Origin: an uncultured Bacteroidaceae bacterium
Lineage (GTDB): Bacteria > Bacteroidota > Bacteroidia > Bacteroidales > Bacteroidaceae
NCBI GenBank assembly: GCA_904501775.1
Contig: CAJGCJ010000003.1
Span: 1-39,388 of the forward strand
Length of the DNA: 39,388 nucleotides
Reading direction: 5' to 3'
Made by a program: the position numbers and the translations under genes. Below the pieces are notes generated by a model. The model saw only the letters and a list, made by a program, of their open reading frames with translations, was not told the origin of the DNA and made no database searches. Positions 8,127 to 16,765 of the stretch are shown here, piece by piece. The number at the start of each line of letters is the position of its first letter. The stretch's first letter is position 1.

Positions 8127-8762
8127 ATGAGCATAGACGAAAAACTAAACGACTACATATCGGCACACAGCAGCCCCGAAGGCGATTATCTGTACCGTCT
8201 GTATCGCGCCACGAACATTGAGATTCTGAACCCTCACATGGCATCGGGGCATATACAGGGACGCCTGCTTAAACTGCTTGTGAAAATGATACGCCCGAAG
8301 AGGATTCTCGAAATAGGCACATATACCGGATATTCGGCAATATGCATGGCCGAGGGACTCGATGAAGGGGGTAAACTTTTCACTTTTGAGATAGACGATG
8401 AGCTCGAAGACTTCACCCGTCATTGGATCGAGGGCTCACCGGTTGCCGACAAGATAGTATTCACCATCGGAAGTGCGCTTGAGATAGTACCCTCTTTAGG
8501 CGAGAAATTCGATTTGGCATTCATCGACGGCAACAAACGCGAATATATCGCATACTACGAGATGGTGCTGCAGCACCTGAACGAAGGTGGTTGGATACTT
8601 GCCGACAACACTCTGTGGGACGGTCATGTGATTGACCCCTCTTACAAGGATGCACAGACAAACGGTGTAAGGGCATTCAACGACTACATTCGCAATGACG
8701 AGCGTGTAGAAGAGGTTATATTACCCCTGCGCGACGGACTTACAATAATCAGAAAAAAATAA
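8127..8762 (+). CDS. class I SAM-dependent O-methyltransferase (Methyltransf_3 family)
   Basis: A 211-residue protein beginning MSIDEKLNDYIS. It matches the cation-dependent, catechol/caffeoyl-CoA O-methyltransferase-like family in size and motifs. Motif I LEIGTYTGYSA (61-71) binds AdoMet, and IDGNK (around 134) and ADNTLWDGHV (159-168) supply the likely metal-binding Asp/Asn residues. The substrate cannot be read from the sequence. A longer frame opens at 8025 but would run through the promoter-like region, and MSIDEKL starts where homologues usually start. rbfA follows after 7 bp and a LolC/E-type permease 16 bp after that, so the three form one operon. XerD lies divergently upstream. Confidence 0.92.
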   Translation: MSIDEKLNDYISAHSSPEGDYLYRLYRATNIEILNPHMASGHIQGRLLKLLVKMIRPKRILEIGTYTGYSAICMAEGLDEGGKLFTFEIDDELEDFTRHWIEGSPVADKIVFTIGSALEIVPSLGEKFDLAFIDGNKREYIAYYEMVLQHLNEGGWILADNTLWDGHVIDPSYKDAQTNGVRAFNDYIRNDERVEEVILPLRDGLTIIRKK

Positions 8763-8769
8763 TAAGAAA

Positions 8770-9105
8770 ATGGACAGTACAAGACAAAATAAGATTTCGC
8801 GCCTTATACAGAAGGAGCTTAGTGACATATTCCTTTTAATGGCAAAAGAGACACGCGGTGTAATGGTTTCAGTGAGCGTAGTACGCGTAAGCCCCGACCT
8901 TGGCATTGCAAAGGCCTACCTCAGCGTATTCCCATCGGAGCGCGGCGACGAGGTGATAGAGCATCTTACAAAAAACACAAAGGCCATCCGTTACGAACTT
9001 GGCAACCGCGTGAGACACCAGCTTCGAATCATCCCCGAACTGCGTTTCTACAAGGATGACTCACTCGATTACATCGAGCACATCGACAATCTGCTGAAAG
9101 ACTAA
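8770..9105 (+). CDS. rbfA: 30S ribosome-binding factor RbfA
   Basis: A 111-residue protein with the single KH-like domain of RbfA. An N-terminal helix (QNKISRLIQKELSDIFL) is followed by the conserved VSVVRVSPDLGIAKAYLSVFP strand region and a C-terminal ELRFYKDDSLDYIEHI motif. RbfA binds the 5' end helix region of 16S rRNA and helps late 30S maturation, notably at low temperature. It is the middle gene of a three-gene plus-strand operon, with 7-bp and 16-bp gaps on either side. Confidence 0.95.
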   Translation: MDSTRQNKISRLIQKELSDIFLLMAKETRGVMVSVSVVRVSPDLGIAKAYLSVFPSERGDEVIEHLTKNTKAIRYELGNRVRHQLRIIPELRFYKDDSLDYIEHIDNLLKD

Positions 9106-9121
9106 CCGCAACACGCCCCGA

Positions 9122-10366
9122 ATGAATTTATCGCTTTACATAGCTCGTCGCTACCTCTTTTCAAAGAAGAGTCATCAGGTGATAAACATCATCTCGGGAG
9201 TTGCCGTTGCCGGCATCGCGCTTGCCACAATTGCAATGATATGCACGCTTTCGGTGTTCAACGGTTTCACCGAAGTGGTGGAGATGCAGTTCACAGCATT
9301 CGACCCTCAGGTAAAGATAGAGACAGCAGAGGGCAAGACTTTCGACGCACTCGACAAACGCATAACAGCCGTCACCTCACTGCCCGAAGTTGAAACAGCC
9401 ACACAATGCCTCGAGGAGAGAGCCATGGTACAGTATAACGGGCAGCAGGTAATGGTGATGCTGAAAGGCGTGGAGGAGAACTTTACCGAACTGACAAGAA
9501 TAGAAGATGCCCTCTTCGGCAACGGCACATTTATCATAAAAGACAGCACAACCAACTACGCTGTCATTGGAGCAGGTGTAACATCGGCTCTCAACTGCGG
9601 AATATACTTTACACATCCGCTTGAGGTATATGCCCCCAAACGCAACAAAAAGGCGAACATAACAAACCCTGCATCAAATTTCAAGAAAGATTATCTTTAT
9701 GCATCGGGAGTGGTTTTTGCTGTACAGCAGCAAAAATATGACAACAACTACCTGCTCTCGTCCATCGATTTTGCACGCAACATTTTCAATCGCGGCAGCA
9801 GCGAGGTGAGCAGCGTAGAACTTCGGCTCAACGAGAAGTGCAACGAAACAAGCACCATCAAAAAGATTGAAAAGATATTGGGCCGCGATTTCACCGTTAA
9901 GGACCGCTATAAGCAACAAGAGGATGTGTTCAAAATAATGCAGGTTGAGAAGTTCATCTCCTACATCTTTCTATCGTTCATACTGCTGATAGCATGCTTC
10001 AACATCATAGGCTCGCTGTCGATGCTGGTAATTGAAAAGAGACAGGATGTCGAGACACTGCGCAACTTGGGAGCAGGCAACAAGCTAATCACAGACATAT
10101 TTGTATTTGAGGGTTGCATGATATCGGCATTAGGAGCCGTTTCGGGTATTGTTTTAGGTATAGGAATATGTATGATACAACAGCATTTCGGAGTGCTCAG
10201 CTTAGGCGACGGCAGTTTCGCCATAGACAGCTATCCCGTCAAATTGGACAGCAATGACATTCTGCTTGTATTTGCGACAGTACTTATCATTGGGGCTGCC
10301 GCTGTAGGAATACCCGTCCGTCTACTCACAAAAAGAATCCTGGAAGAGAGCGAGCAGAAAAGATAA
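9122..10366 (+). CDS. lipoprotein-releasing ABC transporter permease (LolC/LolE family, FtsX-like)
   Basis: A 414-residue inner-membrane protein with MacB/FtsX topology. One transmembrane helix lies near the N-terminus (about 22-48, VINIISGVAVAGIALATIAM). A large periplasmic domain (about 50-270) follows, then three helices at about 280-305, 325-352 and 378-400. The N-terminal SLYIARRYLFSKKSHQVINIIS and the EKRQDVETLRNLGAG coupling segment are characteristic of LolC/LolE. The family extracts mature lipoproteins from the inner membrane and passes them to LolA. The ATPase partner LolD is not in the window, so it would have to act in trans. Another FtsX-family substrate is possible, but the Lol type is the better fit. 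Confidence 0.88.
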   Translation: MNLSLYIARRYLFSKKSHQVINIISGVAVAGIALATIAMICTLSVFNGFTEVVEMQFTAFDPQVKIETAEGKTFDALDKRITAVTSLPEVETATQCLEERAMVQYNGQQVMVMLKGVEENFTELTRIEDALFGNGTFIIKDSTTNYAVIGAGVTSALNCGIYFTHPLEVYAPKRNKKANITNPASNFKKDYLYASGVVFAVQQQKYDNNYLLSSIDFARNIFNRGSSEVSSVELRLNEKCNETSTIKKIEKILGRDFTVKDRYKQQEDVFKIMQVEKFISYIFLSFILLIACFNIIGSLSMLVIEKRQDVETLRNLGAGNKLITDIFVFEGCMISALGAVSGIVLGIGICMIQQHFGVLSLGDGSFAIDSYPVKLDSNDILLVFATVLIIGAAAVGIPVRLLTKRILEESEQKR

Positions 10367-10449
10367 AAACTTAAAAAAAGCAAACAGAAACAGCATCATT
10401 CGCATTATTTATATACATTAGCAACGAAATAATTTAACATAACAGAAAG

Positions 10450-11349
10450 ATGAAAAAGATTAGAGCAGCAATTGTTGGATATGGAAATATAGGAAAGTAT
10501 ACACTTTACGCACTCGAAGCTGCGCCCGATTTTGAAGTTGCAGGTATCGTGCGCCGTTCAGGCTCGGCTAATTTGCCCCAAGAGTTGAAGGCATACAGCG
10601 TAGTGAGCGACATACGCGAACTTGGCGACGTTGATGTAGCCATACTATCGACCCCCACACGAAGTGTAGAGAAATATGCGAAGGATATCCTTGCCTTAGG
10701 AATAAACACTGTAGACAGTTTCGACATACACTCACAGATTGTAGCGTTGCGCCGTTCACTCGACGAGAGCGCAAAGGCCGGGAACGCGGTTTCGATAATA
10801 TCTGCAGGATGGGACCCCGGAAGCGATTCCGTCGTACGCACACTATTGCAGGCCATTGCCCCCAAAGGTATCACATACACCAATTTCGGCCCCGGAATGA
10901 GCATGGGACACACCGTTGCAGTAAAGGCAATCGAGGGTGTAAAGGCAGCATTGTCAATGACAATCCCTGTGGGCACAGGCATACATCGTCGCATGGTATA
11001 TATAGAGATTGAAGAGGGCTACAATTTCGACACAGTTGCAGCTGCAATAAAAGCAGACCCCTATTTTGTAAACGATGAGACCCATGTAATCAACGTGCCC
11101 TGTGTAGATGAACTGCTTGACATGGGACATGGCGTAAACCTCACACGCAAGGGAGTTTCGGGAAACACACAGAACCAGCTCTTCGAATTCAACATGCGCA
11201 TAAACAACCCTGCACTGACAGGCCAAGTATTGGTGTGCGCAGCGCGAGCATCCATGCGCCAGCAGCCGGGATGCTACACAATGGTAGAGATTCCTGTACT
11301 CGACCTTTTACATGGCGACCGCGAAGAGCTGATATCACATCTCGTATAA
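10450..11349 (+). CDS. ddh: meso-diaminopimelate D-dehydrogenase
   Basis: A 299-residue protein. The N-terminal NADP-binding Rossmann fold starts KIRAAIVGYGNIGKYTLYAL (3-22) and has VVRR-type phosphate contacts after strand 2. The central part has SAGWDPGSDSVVRTL and TNFGPGMSMGHTVAVKAI, both typical of Ddh. The enzyme converts tetrahydrodipicolinate, ammonia and NADPH to meso-2,6-diaminopimelate in one step, feeding peptidoglycan and lysine synthesis and bypassing the succinylase or acetylase routes. It sits 83 bp after the permease gene. That gap contains TACATTAG, a poor -7 match, so it may have its own promoter or be read through. A 19-bp bidirectional hairpin follows. Confidence 0.95.
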   Translation: MKKIRAAIVGYGNIGKYTLYALEAAPDFEVAGIVRRSGSANLPQELKAYSVVSDIRELGDVDVAILSTPTRSVEKYAKDILALGINTVDSFDIHSQIVALRRSLDESAKAGNAVSIISAGWDPGSDSVVRTLLQAIAPKGITYTNFGPGMSMGHTVAVKAIEGVKAALSMTIPVGTGIHRRMVYIEIEEGYNFDTVAAAIKADPYFVNDETHVINVPCVDELLDMGHGVNLTRKGVSGNTQNQLFEFNMRINNPALTGQVLVCAARASMRQQPGCYTMVEIPVLDLLHGDREELISHLV

Positions 11350-11374
11350 TCCGCAAACAGAGATACATTTATAT

Positions 11375-11415
11375 ATCATAAGAGGGGGAGGCGTATCGCC
11401 TCCCCCTCTTATGAT
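11375..11415. terminator. bidirectional terminator between ddh and folB
   Basis: A perfect 19-bp stem, 11375-11393 with 11397-11415, encloses a 3-nt loop (TAT). Its core is GAGGGGGAGGCG paired with CGCCTCCCCCTC. It separates the converging ddh and folB genes and reaches the first base of the folB stop codon. Confidence 0.85.
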
Positions 11416-11783
11416 TATCTTTCAGCCCTAAGAGTCACAGCCGAACTCAGTCTGTCGCCACCCATGGGCGGGGTATCTTTCTTCATATCAATCTCAACCG
11501 CCGAAACGCCCCCGAAACGGTCGAACAGAACCTCAAGAATACGTTTACAAACATTCTCGAGCAGCAGCGAGGGTTTCTCCATCTCTTTCACAACAACATC
11601 ATACACATCGGCATAGCTCACTGTTTCATCTATGCTGTCACTATATGCACATGAGCAATCGTCAAGGAAAAGCCTGATATTTATGGTAAACCATGCCCCA
11701 ACACTCCTCTCTTGCTCGAGCACACCATGATAGGCATACAAATGCACATTGTGCAGTGCTATACTGTAATCGGTTATCTTCAT
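11415..11783 (-). CDS. folB: dihydroneopterin aldolase
   Basis: A 122-residue T-fold (tunnelling fold) protein of normal FolB length, starting MKITDYSIALHNVHLYAYHGVLEQER. The YAYHGVLEQER block includes the catalytic glutamate region. The later VSYADVYDVV, LLENVCKRIL and KKDTPPMGG segments are family-typical. It converts 7,8-dihydroneopterin to 6-hydroxymethyl-dihydropterin and glycolaldehyde in folate synthesis. A frame extension to 11804 adds seven residues without family support. It lies 88 bp downstream of nrdJ on the same strand, so the two may be cotranscribed. No folK or folP lies nearby. Confidence 0.93.
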   Translation of the reverse strand: MKITDYSIALHNVHLYAYHGVLEQERSVGAWFTINIRLFLDDCSCAYSDSIDETVSYADVYDVVVKEMEKPSLLLENVCKRILEVLFDRFGGVSAVEIDMKKDTPPMGGDRLSSAVTLRAER

Positions 11784-11871
11784 AAGAGCTCTATTAAATG
11801 GCAAGAGGAGATACCATCAGATACCTCCCCTGCCCGATAGGAAATATATATAGTGTGAAAGAATTATACTA

Positions 11872-14403
11872 TTAACCACATCTTGAATATCCGCAGTTGG
11901 GACAGTGCAGACAACCCTCTTCAAAGATCAGTGAAGTCTGACACTCGGGACACTTCTCGGATGACTTGGCTCCATCCTTGACATAACGCTTGAGTGCGCG
12001 CTCTACACCATTCTTCCATGTATTGATATTATCAGAGCCGAGTTGCAACGATGAAATGAGCTTTATAACCAGCTCAATGGGCATCTTGTAGCGCAATACT
12101 CCCGAGATAAGCTTGGCATAGTTCCAAAATTCAGGGTTGAATCGCTCAGAAAGTCCTTCGATTGTGGTCTTGTAACCTATCTTGTTCTCGAACTGGAAGT
12201 CGTATCGCTTGCTGCCGTCCTCGTTGACATGCTTAATAATGATACCCTTTGTTACATTCTTGGGCAAAGGGATACCATCCTCATCATCCTGCTGACCGGT
12301 AAAAATCTCATAAGGCTCTCCATTCAGAAGACCGATGAACGCCACCCACTTCTCCTTGTTGTTCTGGAAACGCACAACATCGGCCTCAAGTACCATGGGA
12401 CGGGTCTCGGTTATTGAAGCCTTCAACTCCTCGGGCTCTTTCTTATCTTTCTTGCTGTCGGCAGCCACGAGCACTCCGGCACGCGAACCGTCACGATATA
12501 CTGTACAACCCTTGCAGCCACAGCGCCATGCTGTCACATAGAGTTCATTCACCAGCTTCTCGTCAACATTATTGGGAAGGTTGATTGTAACGCTGATTGA
12601 GTGGTCGACCCATTTCTGGATACGTCCCTGCATCTCAACCTTTGACACCCAGTCTATATCGTTTGAAGTAGCCTTGGCATAGGGTGAACGGGCAACCAGA
12701 GCATCAATCTCGGCTTGTGTATATCGCTTATCGGTATCTATACCGTTCTGCTTCATCCACTCGACAAACTTATGATGGTAAACGATGTACTCCTCGAAAG
12801 CATCGCCATTCTCATCGGTAAAGTCGATGCGGACCTCGGGGTCGTTGGGATTCACCTTGCGACGGCGTTTATACACCGGCATAAAGACAGGCTCTATACC
12901 CGATGTTGTCTGTGTCATTATACTTACGGTTCCTGTAGGAGCAATGGTAAGACATGCGATGTTACGGCGGCCATACTGTTTCATATCCTCGTACAACTGC
13001 GCATCGGCCTCTCTCAAACGGTTGATGAAGGGATTGTTCTCTTCGCGCTTGTAATCGAAAATTTCAAATGCACCACGCTCCTTTGCCATGTTGACAGACG
13101 AGCGATAGGCCGAGAGAGCCACATTCTTATGTACCTCAACAGAGAAGTCAATAGCCTCGGCACTTCCGTAACGGAGTCCCATTGCTGCCAACATATCGCC
13201 CTCGGCTGTTATACCTACACCTGTACGGCGGCCCATGCTGCTCTTGCGCTCTATCTTATTCCAGAGGTTAAGCTCAGCACCCTTGACTTCAGAGCCTTCG
13301 GGGTCACTCTCAATCTTAGCCTTTATAGCAGCTATCTTCTCGAGCTCGAGGTCAATTATATCGTCCATAATGCGCTGTGCCTTCTGAACATGCTCGCGCA
13401 AGAGTTCGAAATCAAAAGAGGCCTCAGGTGTAAACGGATTCTTCACATATGAGAAGAGGTTTATTGCAATAAGACGACACGAGTCGTAGGGGCACAAAGG
13501 AATCTCACCACAGGGATTTGTCGAAACAGTCTTGAATCCGAGGTCGGCATAGCAGTCGGGAATTGATTCGCGCTGTATGGTATCCCAGAACAACACACCG
13601 GGCTCGGCCGATTTCCATGCATTATGTATAATCTTTTTCCAGAGTTCGCCTGCATTGATACTTTTCGAAACCATAGGCTCGGCAGCATCAATCGGATATT
13701 TCTGAACATAATCGGTACCCGATGTAACAGCCTGCATGAACTCATCGTCAATCTTCACCGACACATTGGCACCTGTGACCTTGCCTTCGGTCATTTTTGC
13801 ATCAATGAAAGACTCCGAATCGGGGTGCTTTATTGATACACTAAGCATCAGCGCTCCACGACGGCCATCCTGAGCAACCTCGCGTGTCGAATTCGAGTAA
13901 CGCTCCATAAAGGGAACAAGGCCTGTAGAAGTGAGAGCCGAGTTCTTTACAGGAGAGCCCTTAGGGCGTATGTGAGAAAGGTCATGTCCTACACCACCAC
14001 GACGCTTCATCAGTTGCACCTGTTCCTCGTCTATTCTTATGATACCGCCATAAGAGTCGGCATTACCATCGAGTCCGATAACGAAACAGTTCGACAATGA
14101 GGCTATCTGAAAGTCATTACCGATACCGGTCATGGGGCTACCCTGCGGTACAATATACTTGAAGTGGTCGAGCAGACCGAAAATCTCTTCGGCCGACATT
14201 GGATTCTGATACTTCGCCTCAATTCTGGCAATCTCATTGGCAATTCTCCAATGCATATCCACGGGGGTCTGTTCATATATGGCCCCGAAAGAATCTTTTA
14301 CAGCATACTTGTTGACCCAAACTCTTGCAGCCAATTCATCACCTTTGAAATATTCAAGTGATGCCGAGTATGCCTCATCATAGGTATAAGTTTTCTTCTC
14401 CAC
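11872..14403 (-). CDS. nrdJ: adenosylcobalamin-dependent (class II) ribonucleoside-diphosphate reductase
   Basis: An 843-residue class II reductase. The RRGGVGHDLSHIRPKGSPV phosphate/finger region (about 134-152) is followed by the catalytic N296-x-C298-x-E300 motif in STNPCGEIPLC. C298 is the predicted thiyl radical residue. C309, eleven residues on, and C106 (LSNCFV) would be the redox-active pair. LTIAPTGTVSIM follows near residue 485. The C-terminus has a CPxC...CPNCGYSRCG zinc-ribbon-like tail (about 818-842) whose last cysteines may also shuttle electrons. The enzyme makes deoxynucleotides using coenzyme B12 and works with or without oxygen. A clear TTG-N20-TACATTTG promoter lies upstream, and a dnaA terminator separates it from dnaA. 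I see no NrdR-box pair or cobalamin riboswitch in the leader. Confidence 0.96.
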   Translation of the reverse strand: MEKKTYTYDEAYSASLEYFKGDELAARVWVNKYAVKDSFGAIYEQTPVDMHWRIANEIARIEAKYQNPMSAEEIFGLLDHFKYIVPQGSPMTGIGNDFQIASLSNCFVIGLDGNADSYGGIIRIDEEQVQLMKRRGGVGHDLSHIRPKGSPVKNSALTSTGLVPFMERYSNSTREVAQDGRRGALMLSVSIKHPDSESFIDAKMTEGKVTGANVSVKIDDEFMQAVTSGTDYVQKYPIDAAEPMVSKSINAGELWKKIIHNAWKSAEPGVLFWDTIQRESIPDCYADLGFKTVSTNPCGEIPLCPYDSCRLIAINLFSYVKNPFTPEASFDFELLREHVQKAQRIMDDIIDLELEKIAAIKAKIESDPEGSEVKGAELNLWNKIERKSSMGRRTGVGITAEGDMLAAMGLRYGSAEAIDFSVEVHKNVALSAYRSSVNMAKERGAFEIFDYKREENNPFINRLREADAQLYEDMKQYGRRNIACLTIAPTGTVSIMTQTTSGIEPVFMPVYKRRRKVNPNDPEVRIDFTDENGDAFEEYIVYHHKFVEWMKQNGIDTDKRYTQAEIDALVARSPYAKATSNDIDWVSKVEMQGRIQKWVDHSISVTINLPNNVDEKLVNELYVTAWRCGCKGCTVYRDGSRAGVLVAADSKKDKKEPEELKASITETRPMVLEADVVRFQNNKEKWVAFIGLLNGEPYEIFTGQQDDEDGIPLPKNVTKGIIIKHVNEDGSKRYDFQFENKIGYKTTIEGLSERFNPEFWNYAKLISGVLRYKMPIELVIKLISSLQLGSDNINTWKNGVERALKRYVKDGAKSSEKCPECQTSLIFEEGCLHCPNCGYSRCG

Positions 14404-14464
14404 GTTGATTTTATATTATTTTAGTTTGATTTTTCAGAATCGAGTGCTCCATCATCAAGCACTA

Positions 14465-14495
14465 CAAATGTAAAAATCTTTTTTTTATTTACCAA
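14465..14495 (-). promoter_or_regulatory. putative sigma-ABfr promoter of nrdJ
   Basis: The minus strand reads TTG (14495-14493), 20 nt, TACATTTG (14472-14465). Both elements and the spacing fit the Bacteroidetes consensus. The predicted leader is about 50-60 nt. Confidence 0.7.
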
Positions 14496-14526
14496 GAAAA
14501 ACAAATACAACTTATAAACAAGAAAC

Positions 14527-14603
14527 AAAGTTTTCCAAAAATATTTTTATATAACTGATTATCAATAATATAAAAATTCAAAAGCCGACAAAAGTTTTCC
14601 AAA
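14527..14603. repeat. pair of 13-bp direct repeats upstream of the nrdJ promoter
   Basis: AAAGTTTTCCAAA occurs at 14527-14539 and again at 14591-14603, 64 bp apart, and both copies are preceded by an AC(A) context. They lie upstream of the nrdJ -33 element in an AT-rich stretch and could bind a regulator. They do not match the NrdR box. Confidence 0.45.
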
Positions 14604-14631
14604 GCGACAACTACACAGAAACTGCGGTTGC

Positions 14632-14667
14632 AAAAAAAATCCACAACCCATTAACGGATTGTGGATT
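14632..14667 (-). terminator. intrinsic terminator of dnaA
   Basis: Arms AATCCACAA (14638-14646) and TTGTGGATT (14659-14667) pair perfectly. On the minus strand the stem is followed by a run of T (complement of A at 14632-14639). It lies 20 nt past the dnaA stop codon. Confidence 0.85.
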
Positions 14668-14686
14668 TCCTTTCGCTACCTTTTAT

Positions 14687-16030
14687 TTATGCACTTTGCA
14701 AAGATACTTCTATCTGGTTAAGTTCGTAACGGAACTGCTTATCTGTCTCGGCAAGATTGGTAATGGTCTTGCATGCGTGCAACACAGTCGCATGATCGCG
14801 GCCACCAACATACTGGCCTATCTTGGAAGTTGACAAATCGAGATACTTCTTTGCGAGATACATCGACACCTGACGAACCAACACCACCTCGCGCTTACGT
14901 GAACGTGTAGATATACTGTTTATATCCACATTGTAGTAGTCAGTCACTTTCTTTATTATATCGTCGATAGTAACAGGATGTTTCTCAAAATCGGAGAAAT
15001 CGCCTACAATTCTACGCGCAAGGTTCAAATCTATCTCAGTACAGTTGATTGTCGAGTGCGCCATCATAGAGACAACGATACCTTCAAGGTCACGGATGCT
15101 GGCATCAACATGCTCGGCGATGTACGAAATGACCTCATCAGGGAATTTCAATCCATCTTTGTGGGTCTTGCTACGGAGAATGCTCTTGCGCAATTCCAAA
15201 TCGGGCTTCTCAATCTCTGCTGTCAAACCCCACTTGAAACGTGTTATGAGTCGGTCTTCCATACCCTTAAGCTGCATTGGAGAACGGTCGGATGTCATAA
15301 TCAGTTGCTTTCCATTCAAATGCAAGTGGTTGAATATATGGAAGAATGCTGTCTGAGTCTTTTGCAGACCTGCAATCTCCTGAATATCGTCTATAATAAG
15401 GACATCTATACTCTGATAAAATCTCATAAAGTCATTGAAACTTCTCTGTAGTATAGAGTCGGTATACTGTACCTGAAAGAGATGGGCCGAAATGTAAAGC
15501 ACGCGCAATTCGGGGTGCAGTTCCTTTATCTTACATCCGATAGCATTCACAAGGTGAGTCTTTCCGACACCCGATGCACCATGGATAAAAAGAGGATTGA
15601 ACACCTTACCGGGATTATTTGCCACACTGACTGCTACCGAACGTGAGAGTCTGTTGCTTATACCCTCGACATAGTTATCAAATGTATATCGGTTAATAAG
15701 CATTGAATCGAGCTCTTGATTCTCACTCTTACAAGCAGCGGGCTCGGGCTCAACCTCTACAGCAAGGTCGTCGCCTATTACAGTAAGCACGCTATACATA
15801 AGCTTGGTGCCCTCACCCATTACCTTGTTAAGGGTGTAGCCAAGCAAATCAACAGCATTAGCCTCGAGGAACTCGTACACAAAATTGCTCTTTACCTGTA
15901 TAGTAAGAGTTGAATCTTCATACTTAAGCGGTTTTATATCGGCAAACCAAGTATTAAAAGCTTTCTCGGATACATTGTCGCGGATTATCTCCAGACACTT
16001 ATCCCATTTTGCTTGCAATTCAGAGTTCAT
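14687..16030 (-). CDS. dnaA: chromosomal replication initiator protein DnaA
   Basis: A 447-residue DnaA with all four domains. Domain I (about 1-85) starts NSELQAKWDKCLEIIRDNVSEKAFNTWF. A short linker (85-112) leads into AAA+ domain III with Walker A GASGVGKT (151-158) and Walker B LIIDDIQ (211-217). Domain IV contains the DNA-binding signature VGGRDHATVLHACKTI near residue 410. It opens the replication origin by binding DnaA boxes as an ATP-bound filament. Its own terminator follows the stop codon. The 735-bp AT-rich gap upstream is the natural place to look for an origin or autoregulatory sites, but only one DnaA-box-like sequence was found there. Confidence 0.98.
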   Translation of the reverse strand: MNSELQAKWDKCLEIIRDNVSEKAFNTWFADIKPLKYEDSTLTIQVKSNFVYEFLEANAVDLLGYTLNKVMGEGTKLMYSVLTVIGDDLAVEVEPEPAACKSENQELDSMLINRYTFDNYVEGISNRLSRSVAVSVANNPGKVFNPLFIHGASGVGKTHLVNAIGCKIKELHPELRVLYISAHLFQVQYTDSILQRSFNDFMRFYQSIDVLIIDDIQEIAGLQKTQTAFFHIFNHLHLNGKQLIMTSDRSPMQLKGMEDRLITRFKWGLTAEIEKPDLELRKSILRSKTHKDGLKFPDEVISYIAEHVDASIRDLEGIVVSMMAHSTINCTEIDLNLARRIVGDFSDFEKHPVTIDDIIKKVTDYYNVDINSISTRSRKREVVLVRQVSMYLAKKYLDLSTSKIGQYVGGRDHATVLHACKTITNLAETDKQFRYELNQIEVSLQSA

Positions 16031-16302
16031 CAGTTATATTGTTCTATATAATTATCCTTTATTATTCTTTCACCTTTCATCCATTTATCATACATGAACC
16101 CGTGCACGACAAAGAGTAACCCGCTTCATACGCGACAGACTGCTTTATACAAAAGATACGAGAAAATGTATATAAATTGATGATTACTACGAAAAAGAGT
16201 GGTAAGTTACAAGGGTTTTATCGGCAGTATCGGAGACCACCCGACACCTTGTTTCATTACCGTTTTTCTTATTCGCAATGCAAATATCCGAAAAGAAAAC
16301 TT

Positions 16303-16344
16303 AAAATGCAAGCAAAAAAAAGGCACCGTTTTTTTGCATTTTTT
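16303..16344. terminator. terminator-like A/T hairpin in the dnaA upstream gap
   Basis: AAAATGCAA (16303-16311) pairs with TTGCATTTT (16334-16342). After a GC bulge, five more A-T pairs (16314-16318 with 16329-16333) extend the stem. T-runs follow on both strands. No annotated gene ends here, so it may end an unannotated small RNA or be a DNA structural element. Confidence 0.4.
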
Positions 16345-16476
16345 AAGGGGCTAAATATCAGTAATTTATGATTTCCGGTTTTTCAATTATTGCATAACTA
16401 ATAAAAAAACACACTATATTGATTACCAAATAATTAACCTGTTGATAACTTTTTAAAAACTTTAAATAGGGTATTA

Positions 16477-16553
16477 AAAAACAGCCTTAGAGTGGCCATA
16501 TAAGGGGATTATCGCCTTATGCTGCATAAGCGGGCAAAAACTGTGCTGTTTTT
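16477..16553 (+). ncRNA. candidate structured RNA or DNA element (nested stems)
   Basis: An outer stem, AAAAACAGC (16477-16485) with GCTGTTTTT (16545-16553), encloses two inner hairpins. The first is CCTTA (16485-16489) with TAAGG (16501-16505) around a TGGCCA palindrome. The second is CTTATG (16516-16521) with CATAAG (16525-16530) and a 3-nt loop. Base 16485 is shared, so the junction is tight. The arrangement is a possible three-way junction. No promoter was identified, the strand is a guess, and I recognise no known RNA family. Confidence 0.3.
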
Positions 16554-16765
16554 AGAATAATTCTATATAAGGATTTTCATTTTCATATTAGAATTATTTT
16601 TGCTAAGCACATTTTTCAACTCAAAAAAAGCATATAACAAAACAGAGTACTTGCAATATTAGCATTTCTTTTACAATAAAAAATAAGACGGAAAAGTTTT
16701 ATTTGCAGTTTATTTAAGTAACTTTACGGGGTGTTCCTAAAAAACATTGTAAAACATATATTTAT

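Larger units (their letters stand above)
16031..16765. other. 735-bp AT-rich intergenic region upstream of dnaA
   Basis: This gap separates the divergent dnaA and barrel genes. It contains a TATCTTTTG sequence on the minus strand (16158-16150), a possible dnaA -7 box with one extra T, and an A/T-run hairpin at 16303-16342. It also holds a nested set of inverted repeats at 16477-16553, a small AGAATAATTCT palindrome (16554-16564), one TTATCAACA on the minus strand (16448-16440) resembling a DnaA box, and TAACTTTA (16719-16726) ahead of the barrel gene. A 64-codon frame at 16177-16371 has no recognisable features. The region could include oriC, but box density is too low to claim it. Confidence 0.6.

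Noticed and set aside
12715..13452. 245-codon open frame on the plus strand inside nrdJ
   Set aside because: Antisense shadow of a conserved enzyme, with no start signal and no domain.
14404..14686. Cobalamin riboswitch or NrdR boxes ahead of nrdJ
   Set aside because: The predicted leader is only about 50-60 nt, no B12-box-like sequence is visible, and the repeats there do not match the NrdR consensus.
16177..16371. 64-codon basic open frame in the dnaA upstream gap
   Set aside because: It runs through an A/T hairpin, has no promoter or ribosome site, and its composition follows the AT-rich DNA.
16440..16448. DnaA-box-like TTATCAACA as proof of oriC
   Set aside because: A single imperfect site without a cluster is expected by chance in AT-rich DNA, and in Bacteroidota the origin need not adjoin dnaA.
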